Assembly: GCA_024404245.1 (NCBI GenBank)
Contig: JAKSQH010000018.1
Span: 1-34,473 of the forward strand
DNA length: 34,473 bases
DNA from: Clostridia bacterium
GTDB taxonomy: Bacteria > Bacillota > Clostridia > Christensenellales > Aristaeellaceae
Direction of reading: 5' to 3'
Position 1 is the first letter of the stretch, and each line of letters opens with the position of its first letter. Under the pieces are notes generated by a model, which saw only the letters and a list, made by a program, of their open reading frames with translations, made no database searches and had not been told where the DNA came from. A program made the translations under genes and the position numbers. Positions 7,734-15,577 of this stretch are shown here, piece after piece.

Positions 7734-9410
7734 ATGCAACCGCTGTTTCGTGAATATCTGGATTTTGAGGGAGATTTCATCAGCTATGATGATTTCAACA
7801 AGAATTTCCGCCTGAAAAAGGTTTCGTCTTTCAACTTTGCCTATGATGTGGTGGACCGTTACGGAACGGAGGATCCGGACCGTCCCGCCCTGCTGTGGAC
7901 AGACCCCGAGGGCGATGTTGTCCGCTATGATTTCCGCCGTATGATGCTGGACAGCAACAAGGCCGCGAACTATTTCAAATCCCTCGGTATCCGCAAGGGG
8001 GATACCGTGCTGGTGATCCTGAAGCGGCACCATGAGTTCTGGCCGGTCATCATTGCCCTGCACAAGATCGGCGCGATCGCCATTCCCGCTACGCATCTGC
8101 TTACGGCCAAGGATATCCGCTACCGTGTTCAATCCGCGAAGGTGAAGGCTGTGATCTGCACCGAGCATACCACCTGCGTGGCGGATGCCGTGGCTGAGGC
8201 CGCGCCGGACTGTCCCACCCTGGAGCACAAAATTCTGGTGCGCGCCGAGCGTGAAGGCTTCCTCAGCTATGACAGAGGGTTTGCCGCCGCTTCCGACGTG
8301 TGGGAAAAGCCGACCGGGGCCGATTACCCCTGCAACGATGACCTGATGCTTGTGTATTTCACCAGCGGAACAACCGGCCAGCCGAAGATGGTCGCGCATA
8401 ATTTCTATTATCCGCTGGGGCATATCATTACATCCGTCTACTGGCAGCAGGTGGAGGACGGCGGGCTGCATCTGACCGTGTCCGAAACCGGCTGGGCAAA
8501 GAGTGTGTGGGGCAAGCTGTACGGCCAGTGGCTGGGCGGCAGCTGCGTTTTCGTGTATGACTTTGACAAGTTCAAAGCAACCGAGATCCTGAGCATGATT
8601 GAAAAGTTCAAAATCACAACCTACTGCTCTCCGCCCACGATGTACCGCTTTATGCTGCAGGAGGATTTTTCCGGGTTTGACCTGTCCTCCCTGAAGCACT
8701 GCTCCGTCGCCGGCGAGCCGCTGAACCCGGATATCGCCGCGGAGTGGGAAAAGCGCACCGGTATCGCGCTGCGTGAAGCCTTCGGGCAGACGGAGCTGGT
8801 CGCGACGCTGGCCACCTTCCCGTGGATGAAGGTGAATCCCGGCTCCATGGGCAAGCCCGCGCCCCTGTTTGATGTGGATCTGGTGGACGCGGACGGCAAT
8901 TCCTGCCCTGCCGGTGTGACCGGTGAAATGGTGATCCGCGTGCATCACGGCAGGCCTTACGGTATGTTTGCCGGATATTATCTCAACCCGGAAATGACGG
9001 AGGAAGCCTTCAGCGGCAACCTGTATCATACAAAGGATCTGGCCTGGAAGGATGAGTGGGGCTACTTCTGGTATGTGGGCCGCGCTGACGATGTGATCAA
9101 GTCCAGCGGCTACCGCATCGGTCCGTTTGAGGTTGAAAGCGCCATGCTGGAGCATCCGGCGGTGCTGGAGTGCGCCATCACGGGCGTGCCGGATCCTCTG
9201 CGCGGTCAGATCGTAAAGGCGACCGTGGTCCTGAAGCCCGGCTGGGAAGCGTCCGACGCGCTGATCAAGGAGCTGCAGGATCATGTGAAGCATCTGACGG
9301 CGCCTTACAAATATCCCAGAAAGATCGAGTTCGTGAGCGAGCTGCCGAAGACCATCTCCGGCAAGATCCGCCGTTTCGAGCTGCGGGATAAGGCAAAGCA
9401 GGAGTCATGA
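7734..9410 (+). CDS. AMP-forming acyl-CoA synthetase (medium-chain/aromatic acid type)
   Basis: This 558-residue enzyme belongs to the ANL adenylating superfamily. It activates a carboxylic acid with ATP to acyl-AMP, then transfers it to CoA. The P-loop TSGTTGQPK is at 210-218. The adenylate-binding region contains EAFGQTE, the hinge is the TKDLAWKDEWGYFWYVGRAD segment, and the catalytic lysine is Lys544 in KTISGKIRR. Length and motif spacing are normal. The AAGGAAGG site suits ATG 7734, and the stop codon overlaps the recO start (ATGA). The protein resembles the ACSM/acetyl-CoA-synthetase-like group, but the acid it uses cannot be told from the sequence. With the upstream cupin regulator it forms a likely acid-responsive pair. 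Confidence 0.92.
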   Translation: MQPLFREYLDFEGDFISYDDFNKNFRLKKVSSFNFAYDVVDRYGTEDPDRPALLWTDPEGDVVRYDFRRMMLDSNKAANYFKSLGIRKGDTVLVILKRHHEFWPVIIALHKIGAIAIPATHLLTAKDIRYRVQSAKVKAVICTEHTTCVADAVAEAAPDCPTLEHKILVRAEREGFLSYDRGFAAASDVWEKPTGADYPCNDDLMLVYFTSGTTGQPKMVAHNFYYPLGHIITSVYWQQVEDGGLHLTVSETGWAKSVWGKLYGQWLGGSCVFVYDFDKFKATEILSMIEKFKITTYCSPPTMYRFMLQEDFSGFDLSSLKHCSVAGEPLNPDIAAEWEKRTGIALREAFGQTELVATLATFPWMKVNPGSMGKPAPLFDVDLVDADGNSCPAGVTGEMVIRVHHGRPYGMFAGYYLNPEMTEEAFSGNLYHTKDLAWKDEWGYFWYVGRADDVIKSSGYRIGPFEVESAMLEHPAVLECAITGVPDPLRGQIVKATVVLKPGWEASDALIKELQDHVKHLTAPYKYPRKIEFVSELPKTISGKIRRFELRDKAKQES

Positions 9411-10135
9411 TTCAGACAGAGAATACGGCGATTGTGCTGAGGCATGCCGATTACCGGGACAATGACCGGATGGTGACGCTGCTCAGCCCGACCCGCGGGC
9501 GGATTGACGCGATCATCCGCAACTGCCGGAAGCCGAAGAGCCATAACCTGAACGCCGGTGAGCTGTTTGCCCTGGGAGACTATATGCTGTATGAGGCAAA
9601 CGGGCGGATCACCGTGACCTCGGTCAGCCTGATTGAGACATTCTATCCGCTGCGCGCGGATTATGAGCGGCTTTCCTGCGGCGTGTATCTGCTCAATCTG
9701 GCGGAGGCTGTGGCGGAGCCGGGGCAGGAACGGCGGGAACTGTTCATGCTGCTGCTGCACACACTGTCACGCCTGGCGTTTTCAGATCAGGAAACAAAGC
9801 CGCTGCTTGCAGGCTTCCTGCTGCATTTCGCTTCGTGCGAAGGGTTCCGGCCGAGGCTGAATCACTGCGTCAACTGCGGCCGCACGGTGCCGGAGAACGG
9901 GCCGTTCTTTTTCGACGCGGAGTCAGGCGGCCTTTGCTGCGCGGACTGCAGGCGGGACCGGCTTCCGGTTACCCTGTCAAAGGAGCAGCTCGCGTGGATG
10001 CGGTACGCGCTGGAAAACGGATCGGCATCCTGGGTGAACACCCCGGAGATGAACGCGCCTTACGCGCTGCTCCGCAATTATGTGGAAGGAAAACTCGGGC
10101 GGCGCTTCAAAGCGCTGAAGCACGCCGGCGGATAA
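9407..10135 (+). CDS. recO: DNA repair protein RecO
   Basis: This 242-residue protein is the normal length for RecO, which anneals single strands and helps load RecA in the RecFOR gap-repair pathway. The N-terminal OB-fold begins TENTAIVLRHADYRDNDRMV and continues with LLSPTRGRIDAI. The helical part carries a zinc site: Cys154-x2-Cys157 and Cys178-x2-Cys181. The start overlaps the acyl-CoA synthetase stop by 4 bp, so the two are translationally coupled even though their functions are unrelated. The L,D-transpeptidase gene follows after a short gap. Confidence 0.95.
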   Translation: MIQTENTAIVLRHADYRDNDRMVTLLSPTRGRIDAIIRNCRKPKSHNLNAGELFALGDYMLYEANGRITVTSVSLIETFYPLRADYERLSCGVYLLNLAEAVAEPGQERRELFMLLLHTLSRLAFSDQETKPLLAGFLLHFASCEGFRPRLNHCVNCGRTVPENGPFFFDAESGGLCCADCRRDRLPVTLSKEQLAWMRYALENGSASWVNTPEMNAPYALLRNYVEGKLGRRFKALKHAGG

Positions 10136-10155
10136 CGGATGAGAGGGACGGAGGA

Positions 10156-11376
10156 TTGGAAAAACTGCTGAAACGGACGTTTGTTCTTCTACTGACCTGT
10201 GTTCTGCTGTGCATGCCGCTGTCCGGCGCGCCGGCGGAGGAGGATGATCTGATTATCACGGATCTGCTGGATGAGGATTTCATCGAGGTTGAGGAAATAT
10301 CACTGGATGAGCCGCGTCCCGCGCGGGATGTGATTTTCCATACGCCGAATGAGCGCAGCGATGTGCTGTGCGATCATGAAACCTGCTTCTGGAACCTGCG
10401 GATGGGCGACCTGGAAAATGAGGCCGCGATCTGGGCGGTGCTCACACAGCCGATCACCGTGCTGAAGGGCAGCGAGCGCAACCAGCATAAGGTTCAGGCG
10501 CGGCCGGATGACGGCTGCACGGATTACGTCGGCTGTGTGACCTATGCCAGCCAGGGCGTGCACGTGCTGAAGCAGGAGGGGGAATGGAGCCTGATCGAGG
10601 CTTATTCCACCTGCACGGAGGGCTCCTCGGTCGGTGTGTGGGCGGAACCTTTTCAGGGCTGGGTGAAAACTGAGCTGCTGGAGGAAAAGCCGGTCAGCGA
10701 TGAATACGGCATCGTGATTGACAAGCTGCAGCAGCGGCTGTATGTGTTCAAAGCGGGAAAGCTGTTTTCAACGCTGATGTGTTCCACAGGCTTCCCGCGG
10801 GAGGATACGCCCTTTAATGAAACGCCGGCGGGCGAATTCATCGCCGTCAGCTGGACCGGCGGCTTCTGGGCCGGCAGCCTGTTCTGCGATATGGGTATCC
10901 GCATCAATGACGGTATTTTGATGCATGAGGTGCCGAGCATCATCCGTGAGAATGATGACGGAACGGAAACCAAAGACTACAGCCGGTGTGAGCGGTATCT
11001 GGGCGAGAAGGCCAGCCACGGCTGCATCCGCATCCAGAAGGAGAAAACGCCGGAGGGTGTGAATATGAAGTGGCTCTGGGACAACCTCAGCCGCAAGCCT
11101 TATACCAAGGTGATCATCTGGGATGAGATCGGGCGTGAGCTCGGGTATCCGAGTACGGACTATCCGCTTTATTACAATACGAACAAGGGAAAGCAGTATC
11201 ATTCCTCGCCGACATGCACCCTGGTCAATTCCAGATACTGGCCGCTTACGGAATTCACCTGGGGCGAGCTGGAAGACAAACCGTACGCGAAGCTGACGCG
11301 CTGTCCGGGGTGCGCGCCCCAGCTGCGCGAGGCGGAAATTGACACAGTTAACAGCAAGAATACACGCAAACCATAG
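10156..11376 (+). CDS. L,D-transpeptidase (YkuD) with SH3-like and C-terminal CxxC domains
   Basis: This about 406-residue secreted protein has a signal peptide (LLKRTFVLLLTCVLLCMPLSG). An acidic linker follows, then an SH3-like wall-binding region (~85-170) and a YkuD catalytic domain (~180-320). The domain has the signature SHGCIRI with catalytic Cys290 and His288. L,D-transpeptidases make 3-3 peptidoglycan cross-links or attach proteins to the wall. The last ~50 residues (YYNTNKGKQYHSSPTC ... RCPGCAP) look like a small YH-C-CxxC zinc-ribbon-type module also found at the ends of some secreted nucleases and ComEC-like proteins. The start is uncertain: TTG 10156 fits the signal peptide, but GGAGG (10150-10154) is very close to it. 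CTG 10165 is an alternative. A terminator follows. Confidence 0.88.
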   Translation: MEKLLKRTFVLLLTCVLLCMPLSGAPAEEDDLIITDLLDEDFIEVEEISLDEPRPARDVIFHTPNERSDVLCDHETCFWNLRMGDLENEAAIWAVLTQPITVLKGSERNQHKVQARPDDGCTDYVGCVTYASQGVHVLKQEGEWSLIEAYSTCTEGSSVGVWAEPFQGWVKTELLEEKPVSDEYGIVIDKLQQRLYVFKAGKLFSTLMCSTGFPREDTPFNETPAGEFIAVSWTGGFWAGSLFCDMGIRINDGILMHEVPSIIRENDDGTETKDYSRCERYLGEKASHGCIRIQKEKTPEGVNMKWLWDNLSRKPYTKVIIWDEIGRELGYPSTDYPLYYNTNKGKQYHSSPTCTLVNSRYWPLTEFTWGELEDKPYAKLTRCPGCAPQLREAEIDTVNSKNTRKP

Positions 11377-11386
11377 CGCTTTCAGT

Positions 11387-11414
11387 GCTCCGGCGGTGCC
11401 GCCGGAGCGTTTTT
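11387..11414 (+). terminator. Rho-independent terminator
   Basis: A 9-bp stem (11387-11395 GCTCCGGCG with 11400-11408) closes a GTGC loop and is followed by GTTTTT. It ends the XRE-cupin to L,D-transpeptidase operon. Confidence 0.9.
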
Positions 11415-11427
11415 GCGCCTGTGAGTA

Positions 11428-11457
11428 TTGACATTTCGGCTGTTCCGCGAGTACAAT
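11428..11457 (+). promoter_or_regulatory. Sigma-A promoter of the DUF11-like membrane protein
   Basis: A perfect -35 TTGACA (11428-11433), an 18-bp spacer and TACAAT (11452-11457). Transcription should start near 11464, giving a 90-nt leader. That leader contains a GCCGG-TTTT-CCGGC hairpin (11502-11515) just before the purine-rich AAGGAGGAGGGG. Confidence 0.8.
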
Positions 11458-11553
11458 ACCATTGATATTCTGTAGCCGTATACCCTTTTGGGATGCCCGG
11501 TGCCGGTTTTCCGGCGCAGGAAGGAGGAGGGGCCGCAGGGTCCCGTATCATAT

Positions 11554-13494
11554 ATGACAAAGAAACGTCTGCTTTTCGTGATCGGTCTTCTGCTGGCGCT
11601 GCTGTGCGTTTTTACCGTGGCTGCCGCGGATGACCAGATTAAGCCTTCCATGGATATGAGCGAGTATCAGTTTACCGAGCCGAAGGAAATCACCGTTTCC
11701 ATTACCGTGACAAACGGCGGTGATACCGAGATGCCCGGCGCTGTTACGCTGTACTATCCCAGCGGCAAGCGGATCGAGGAGTTCGGCGCGCCCACGCTGG
11801 CGGCCGGCGCCAGCAAGAACTGGACAGGCACCTGGAAGGTGACCGAAAGCCAGCTTAAGGAAGGCAGAATCACTTTCTCGATCAGGTATTCCGTGTACGA
11901 TGAAAACGGAGAGCTGAAAAGCAAACAGAAAAAGTTCTCCAAAGGCATCACCTATGTCGGCGCGGAGCCTGCCGTAACGATCAACCGCACCATTCTGCCC
12001 ACCACCGCGCAGAACGGGCAGGAAGTGACCGTGACCTATGAGATCCTGAACACCGGCAATGTGGATATCACCAATGTGATCATCAAGGAAAACAGCGGCA
12101 TTTCAAGCAAGAGCGGCACCATTGAGAGCGTGAAGATCGGCGAGAAAGCCAATTATACCTTCAGCACCACCATGGGCAAGAAGGATCTGACCAGCGCGGC
12201 CACCGTTACGTATACCGCGGCCGGCAAGACCTACACCGCCAAAAAAGAAAGCGCGACGATCAAATACGGCACCGTGAAGCTGACTGCGACCCTGTCTGCT
12301 GACAAGAAGGGCGGCGCTCCCGGCGAAACCGTGAAGCTGACCCTGAAGCTGAAGAACTCCGGTACTGTTGATTATACCGGTGTCACCGTGACCGATGCCG
12401 CGCTCGGCACCGTTTTCTCGGATCAGACCGTGCCCGCCGGTGAGACCGTGACCCTGGAAAAGGATCTGACAATCACCGAGAGCCAGGACCTGCAGTTCAT
12501 CATCACCGCGCAGAACGCGACCGGTGAACCGCTTGAAACCGCCACCGGCAAGGTCGGCATCATCGCGACCGATCCCACCCAGCAGATTGTGCTGAATGTG
12601 GACGCGAAGGCTGACAGGAACATCGTGTATCAGCTGCCCGGCAGCGTGCGCTTTACCGTAACCGTTGCCAACGCGAGCACCGTTGATGTGAAGAATGTGA
12701 CCGTGAAGGCGGTTGACAAGACGCTGTATACCTTCCCGCTGATTCCCGCCGGTGACAGCAAGTCCTTCACCCGCGATGTGCAGATCAGCATGGACGGGCA
12801 GTATCAGTTCACCGCCTCCTGTAAGGATCAGCTGAGCCAGACGCTGACGTTCTACAGCAACATTCTGCCGATCGCCTACACCGTGCCCACGCCCGTGCCG
12901 ACTGAGGCGCCCATTGTGACGCCGCCGGCGCCCGTGTATGAGAAGATTCCCCAGGATGTGGATATACCCGGCTGGATGACGACCGTCCTCTCCGTATCCG
13001 GTACCGCGAAATATATCTTCGGCGGTCTGGCCGCGGTGCTGCTGGCACTGCTGCTGATCGGCGCGGTGCGCAGGATCGCGAACAAAAAGCATTCCGCTGC
13101 CGCGCAGGATCATATGGAACGCGGAAGCTACCGTGATTACAGCGTAAAGCCGAAGGGCAACAAGCGCAACACGGTTGAGGATCTGCTGGATACCGCGGAC
13201 CCCGTGCCCGCGGAAGGCGAGGCGGAAACGCCCGAATCCACCACCGTGCAGGACAGCGAGCTGATGGCTGAAACCCTGCGCCGTCTGTATGACAAAAAGC
13301 CCGGTGAAACCGCCGAAGCAACGGCGGAAACCGAAACCGCTGTGCGGGAAGCCGCGGAAGCGGCAGGCGAAGCCGTAGCGGACACTGTTGAAGAAGTGAA
13401 GGATGCCGCGGATGCCGTGAAAGCCGATGTGAAACAGGTCACTGAAACCGACGCCCGGTCCTTCGGCCGGAAGATGCGCAATCGCAAAGGCTGA
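11554..13494 (+). CDS. Single-pass membrane protein with DUF11/CARDB-like Ig repeats
   Basis: This 646-residue protein starts with a signal peptide (MTKKRLLFVIGLLLALLCVF). Four to five beta-sandwich repeats (~30-445) follow, with recurring phrases such as VTVTYEILNTGNVDITNV, LTLKLKNSGTVDYTGVTV and FTVTVANASTVDVKNVTV. Next come a Pro/Thr-rich spacer (PTPVPTEAPIVTPPAP) and one transmembrane helix (~490-511; GGLAAVLLALLLIGAV). The cytoplasmic tail is Ala/Glu-rich. The repeats match DUF11/CARDB-type adhesion or stalk domains, so it is probably displayed on the outside and anchored by its helix. The tail could contact cytoplasmic partners. ATG 11554 is the only good start, but the strong GGAGGAGGGG lies 21 nt upstream, which is unusually far. 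The gene is monocistronic with its own promoter and terminator. Confidence 0.8.
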   Translation: MTKKRLLFVIGLLLALLCVFTVAAADDQIKPSMDMSEYQFTEPKEITVSITVTNGGDTEMPGAVTLYYPSGKRIEEFGAPTLAAGASKNWTGTWKVTESQLKEGRITFSIRYSVYDENGELKSKQKKFSKGITYVGAEPAVTINRTILPTTAQNGQEVTVTYEILNTGNVDITNVIIKENSGISSKSGTIESVKIGEKANYTFSTTMGKKDLTSAATVTYTAAGKTYTAKKESATIKYGTVKLTATLSADKKGGAPGETVKLTLKLKNSGTVDYTGVTVTDAALGTVFSDQTVPAGETVTLEKDLTITESQDLQFIITAQNATGEPLETATGKVGIIATDPTQQIVLNVDAKADRNIVYQLPGSVRFTVTVANASTVDVKNVTVKAVDKTLYTFPLIPAGDSKSFTRDVQISMDGQYQFTASCKDQLSQTLTFYSNILPIAYTVPTPVPTEAPIVTPPAPVYEKIPQDVDIPGWMTTVLSVSGTAKYIFGGLAAVLLALLLIGAVRRIANKKHSAAAQDHMERGSYRDYSVKPKGNKRNTVEDLLDTADPVPAEGEAETPESTTVQDSELMAETLRRLYDKKPGETAEATAETETAVREAAEAAGEAVADTVEEVKDAADAVKADVKQVTETDARSFGRKMRNRKG

Positions 13495-13506
13495 TCAATG
13501 AATATG

Positions 13507-13547
13507 ACATCCCCGGAACAGAAATGTTCCGGGGATGTGTTGCTTTT
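13507..13547 (+). terminator. Strong rho-independent terminator with GAAA tetraloop
   Basis: A perfect 14-bp stem (13507-13520 with 13525-13538) is capped by GAAA and followed by GTTGCTTTT. It lies 13 nt after the stop of the DUF11-like gene. Confidence 0.92.
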
Positions 13548-13564
13548 CATGGGACCGGCTTTGA

Positions 13565-13660
13565 TATGCCGGATACAGGCAACACGGCATTCCTATGCTG
13601 GTGAATTATGAGTATTTTGTGAATATGCTGGTCCAACATAATGTGACAGAAGAAGTCTGA
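13565..13660 (+). pseudogene. Possible gene remnant (C-terminal fragment, 31 codons)
   Basis: Between two terminators, an open frame runs from the stop at 13562-13564 to TGA at 13658. The segment from ATG 13595 would read MLVNYEYFVNMLVQHNVTEEV. It has no ribosome-binding site and no promoter of its own. It looks like natural protein sequence, so it may be the tail of a lost gene, but it is short enough to be chance. The rest of this 200-bp gap shows nothing recognisable. Confidence 0.2.
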
Positions 13661-13687
13661 CTGACTCCCGCATCTTGCGTTCCGAAT

Positions 13688-13732
13688 ATAAAAACTCCGC
13701 GGCGTGATGTTTGATCATCCGCGGAGCTTTTT
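13688..13732. terminator. Terminator for the minus-strand Na/Pi cotransporter gene (possibly bidirectional)
   Basis: CTCCGCGG (13695-13702) pairs with CCGCGGAG (13719-13726), with an inner TGAT/ATCA stem. On the minus strand it is followed by TTTTTATATT and on the plus strand by CTTTTTCTG. It sits directly beyond the stop of the minus-strand gene. Confidence 0.82.
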
Positions 13733-13740
13733 CTGTCTGT

Positions 13741-15375
13741 TTATTCGGTGAAGACCGTCGCGATGTTTTCCGCGTGGTCCGCGATACGTTCCAGGTTGGT
13801 GAGCATATCCAGATACAGCATGCCGTTCTTCGCGGAGCACTTCTTGTTTTTCAGGCGGTCCACATGGTGGGCGCGCAGCGCTTCGGTCATGTTATCAATC
13901 GTTTCCTCGCCGGCTTCCACATCGGCAACCGCCTGCCTGTCACCGCTCTGCGCGGTGAACAGCGTCATGGCGGCTTCCAGCTGAGCGGTTACGCGGTTGC
14001 CCATGTCCGTCAGCTCGGCGGAGACCTTCTCGGTGAACTTGACTTCCTCGTTCTTCTTGGTCTGCGCGGCTTCCAGCATATTCACCGCGTGGTCGCCCAC
14101 GCGCTCCATGTCATTCACGGCCTGGAACAGGGCACCGACCAGCTTCGCGTCGGATTCACCGAGGTCAAGACCTTTTACGTCGGTCAGCCGGGCTTCGATC
14201 TCGTGCTTCAGGAAATCCAGCACATCTTCGGTCTGCAGGATACCGGCAGCGGTTTCGTCGTCCCACTCATTGAAGAGGGCAAGCGAGTTGCCGTAGTTCT
14301 CCACTGCCATTTCGCCCATGCGCACGGTTTCACGGTACAGCTGGGTCACGGCTACGGGCGGGGTTTTCAGGAACCGCGTATCGAAGAAACGCAGCCTCAT
14401 CTCGGCGGATTCGCCGCCCTTGTCGCGTACCAGCAGGCAGGCGAGCTTCTCAAGCAGGCCGGCGCCGGGCAGCAGGATCAGGGTGGTGGTGAGGTTGAAG
14501 ATGATGTGTACCATGGCGATCTGCAGCTTCAGGTTGCCGGGCGCGATGGACAGGATAATATCCGCGAAGGGGATCAGGCTGGCGATAATCACAAAGATGA
14601 TCGTGCCGATGGTGTTGAACAGCAGGTGCATAATGGATGTGCGGCGCGCCGTGGTGTTGGTGCCGGAGCCGGCGATCAGCGATGTCAGGCAGGTGCCGAT
14701 GTTGGTGCCGAACAGCACGAAGATCGCGGTGCTCAGCGGAATCAGCCCCTGACCGGCCAGCGCCTGCAGCAGGCCGACGCAGGCGGCGGAGGAATTCAGC
14801 GCGATGCAGAGAACGATGCCCGTCAGTACGCCGAGCACGGGATTGGAGATGCTCTGAATGGCAACACTGAAGCCGTCCCACTCCTGCAGGGGGGCGGTGG
14901 CGGCGCTCATGCCCTTCATACCGACAAACAGAAGACCGACGCCCATCACGATGGGGCTGAACTCCTTTGCTCTGCGGAGCGATTTTTTATCCGGCAGCCA
15001 GGAAAGGATCAGCCCGGCGAAGGCGAACAGCATGCCGAAGTCCAGCCCTTCCAGTGAGAGCAGCAGTGGCGTGACGGTTGTGCCGATGTTGGCGCCCATG
15101 ATCACACCGATTGCCTGTGTCAGCGTCAGCAGGTCGGCGTTAACGAAGCCGACCACCATCACCGTGGTTGCCGTGGAGGACTGGACCAGAATGGTGATCG
15201 CGATACCGCACAGCACGGACAGGAAACGGTTGCCCGTCAGCTTCTGCAGGAGCCCTTTCAGTTTGCTTCCGGCGGTTTTTTCAAGGCCGTCGCTCAGGCT
15301 CTTCATGCCGAACATGAAAATGCCGAGGCTGCCGAGCAGCCCGATCAGCATCAGCAATACAGTACCGAAACTCAT
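13741..15375 (-). CDS. Na+/phosphate cotransporter family protein with C-terminal PhoU domain
   Basis: This 544-residue protein has two halves. The membrane half (~1-320) carries the two inverted Na/Pi-cotransporter repeats with the QSSTATTVM motif, its counterpart NSSAACVGLL, and the glycine-rich GANIGTTVTP and FGTNIGTCLTS loops typical of the NptA/YjbB family. The C-terminal half (~340-544) is helical and PhoU-like (NDMERVGDHAVNMLEAA; NLERIADHAENIATVF), probably binding metal and sensing phosphate status. The family imports or exports phosphate coupled to sodium. The start at 15375 is set by AGGAGG 10 nt upstream. An earlier in-frame ATG at 15405 precedes that site. It is monocistronic and divergent from secA. 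Confidence 0.94.
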   Translation of the reverse strand: MSFGTVLLMLIGLLGSLGIFMFGMKSLSDGLEKTAGSKLKGLLQKLTGNRFLSVLCGIAITILVQSSTATTVMVVGFVNADLLTLTQAIGVIMGANIGTTVTPLLLSLEGLDFGMLFAFAGLILSWLPDKKSLRRAKEFSPIVMGVGLLFVGMKGMSAATAPLQEWDGFSVAIQSISNPVLGVLTGIVLCIALNSSAACVGLLQALAGQGLIPLSTAIFVLFGTNIGTCLTSLIAGSGTNTTARRTSIMHLLFNTIGTIIFVIIASLIPFADIILSIAPGNLKLQIAMVHIIFNLTTTLILLPGAGLLEKLACLLVRDKGGESAEMRLRFFDTRFLKTPPVAVTQLYRETVRMGEMAVENYGNSLALFNEWDDETAAGILQTEDVLDFLKHEIEARLTDVKGLDLGESDAKLVGALFQAVNDMERVGDHAVNMLEAAQTKKNEEVKFTEKVSAELTDMGNRVTAQLEAAMTLFTAQSGDRQAVADVEAGEETIDNMTEALRAHHVDRLKNKKCSAKNGMLYLDMLTNLERIADHAENIATVFTE

Positions 15376-15424
15376 AGGTCGGATTCCTCCTGACATCAGG
15401 TTCACTCAATGCGCATACACAATA

Positions 15425-15453
15425 AATATACACGAACACGCTGCCGATTGCAA
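15425..15453 (-). promoter_or_regulatory. Promoter of the Na/Pi cotransporter gene
   Basis: On the minus strand, TTGCAA (15448-15453) and TATATT (15425-15430) are separated by 17 bp. Transcription should start near 15418, about 43 nt before the start codon. Confidence 0.72.
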
Positions 15454-15490
15454 CCGGAAATGCCGCGCGGACCGTATGATACGCAAGGGC

Positions 15491-15520
15491 TTGCGATACA
15501 GGCGCTTTTGGTGATATACT
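15491..15520 (+). promoter_or_regulatory. Promoter of secA
   Basis: TTGCGA (15491-15496), an 18-bp spacer and TATACT (15515-15520). Predicted start of transcription is near 15527, about 50 nt before the secA ATG. Confidence 0.68.
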
Positions 15521-15577
15521 ATTCTGTACGTTTGTACCCGCATGGGGCAATACCGGCGTACATAAGAAGGAGATAAC

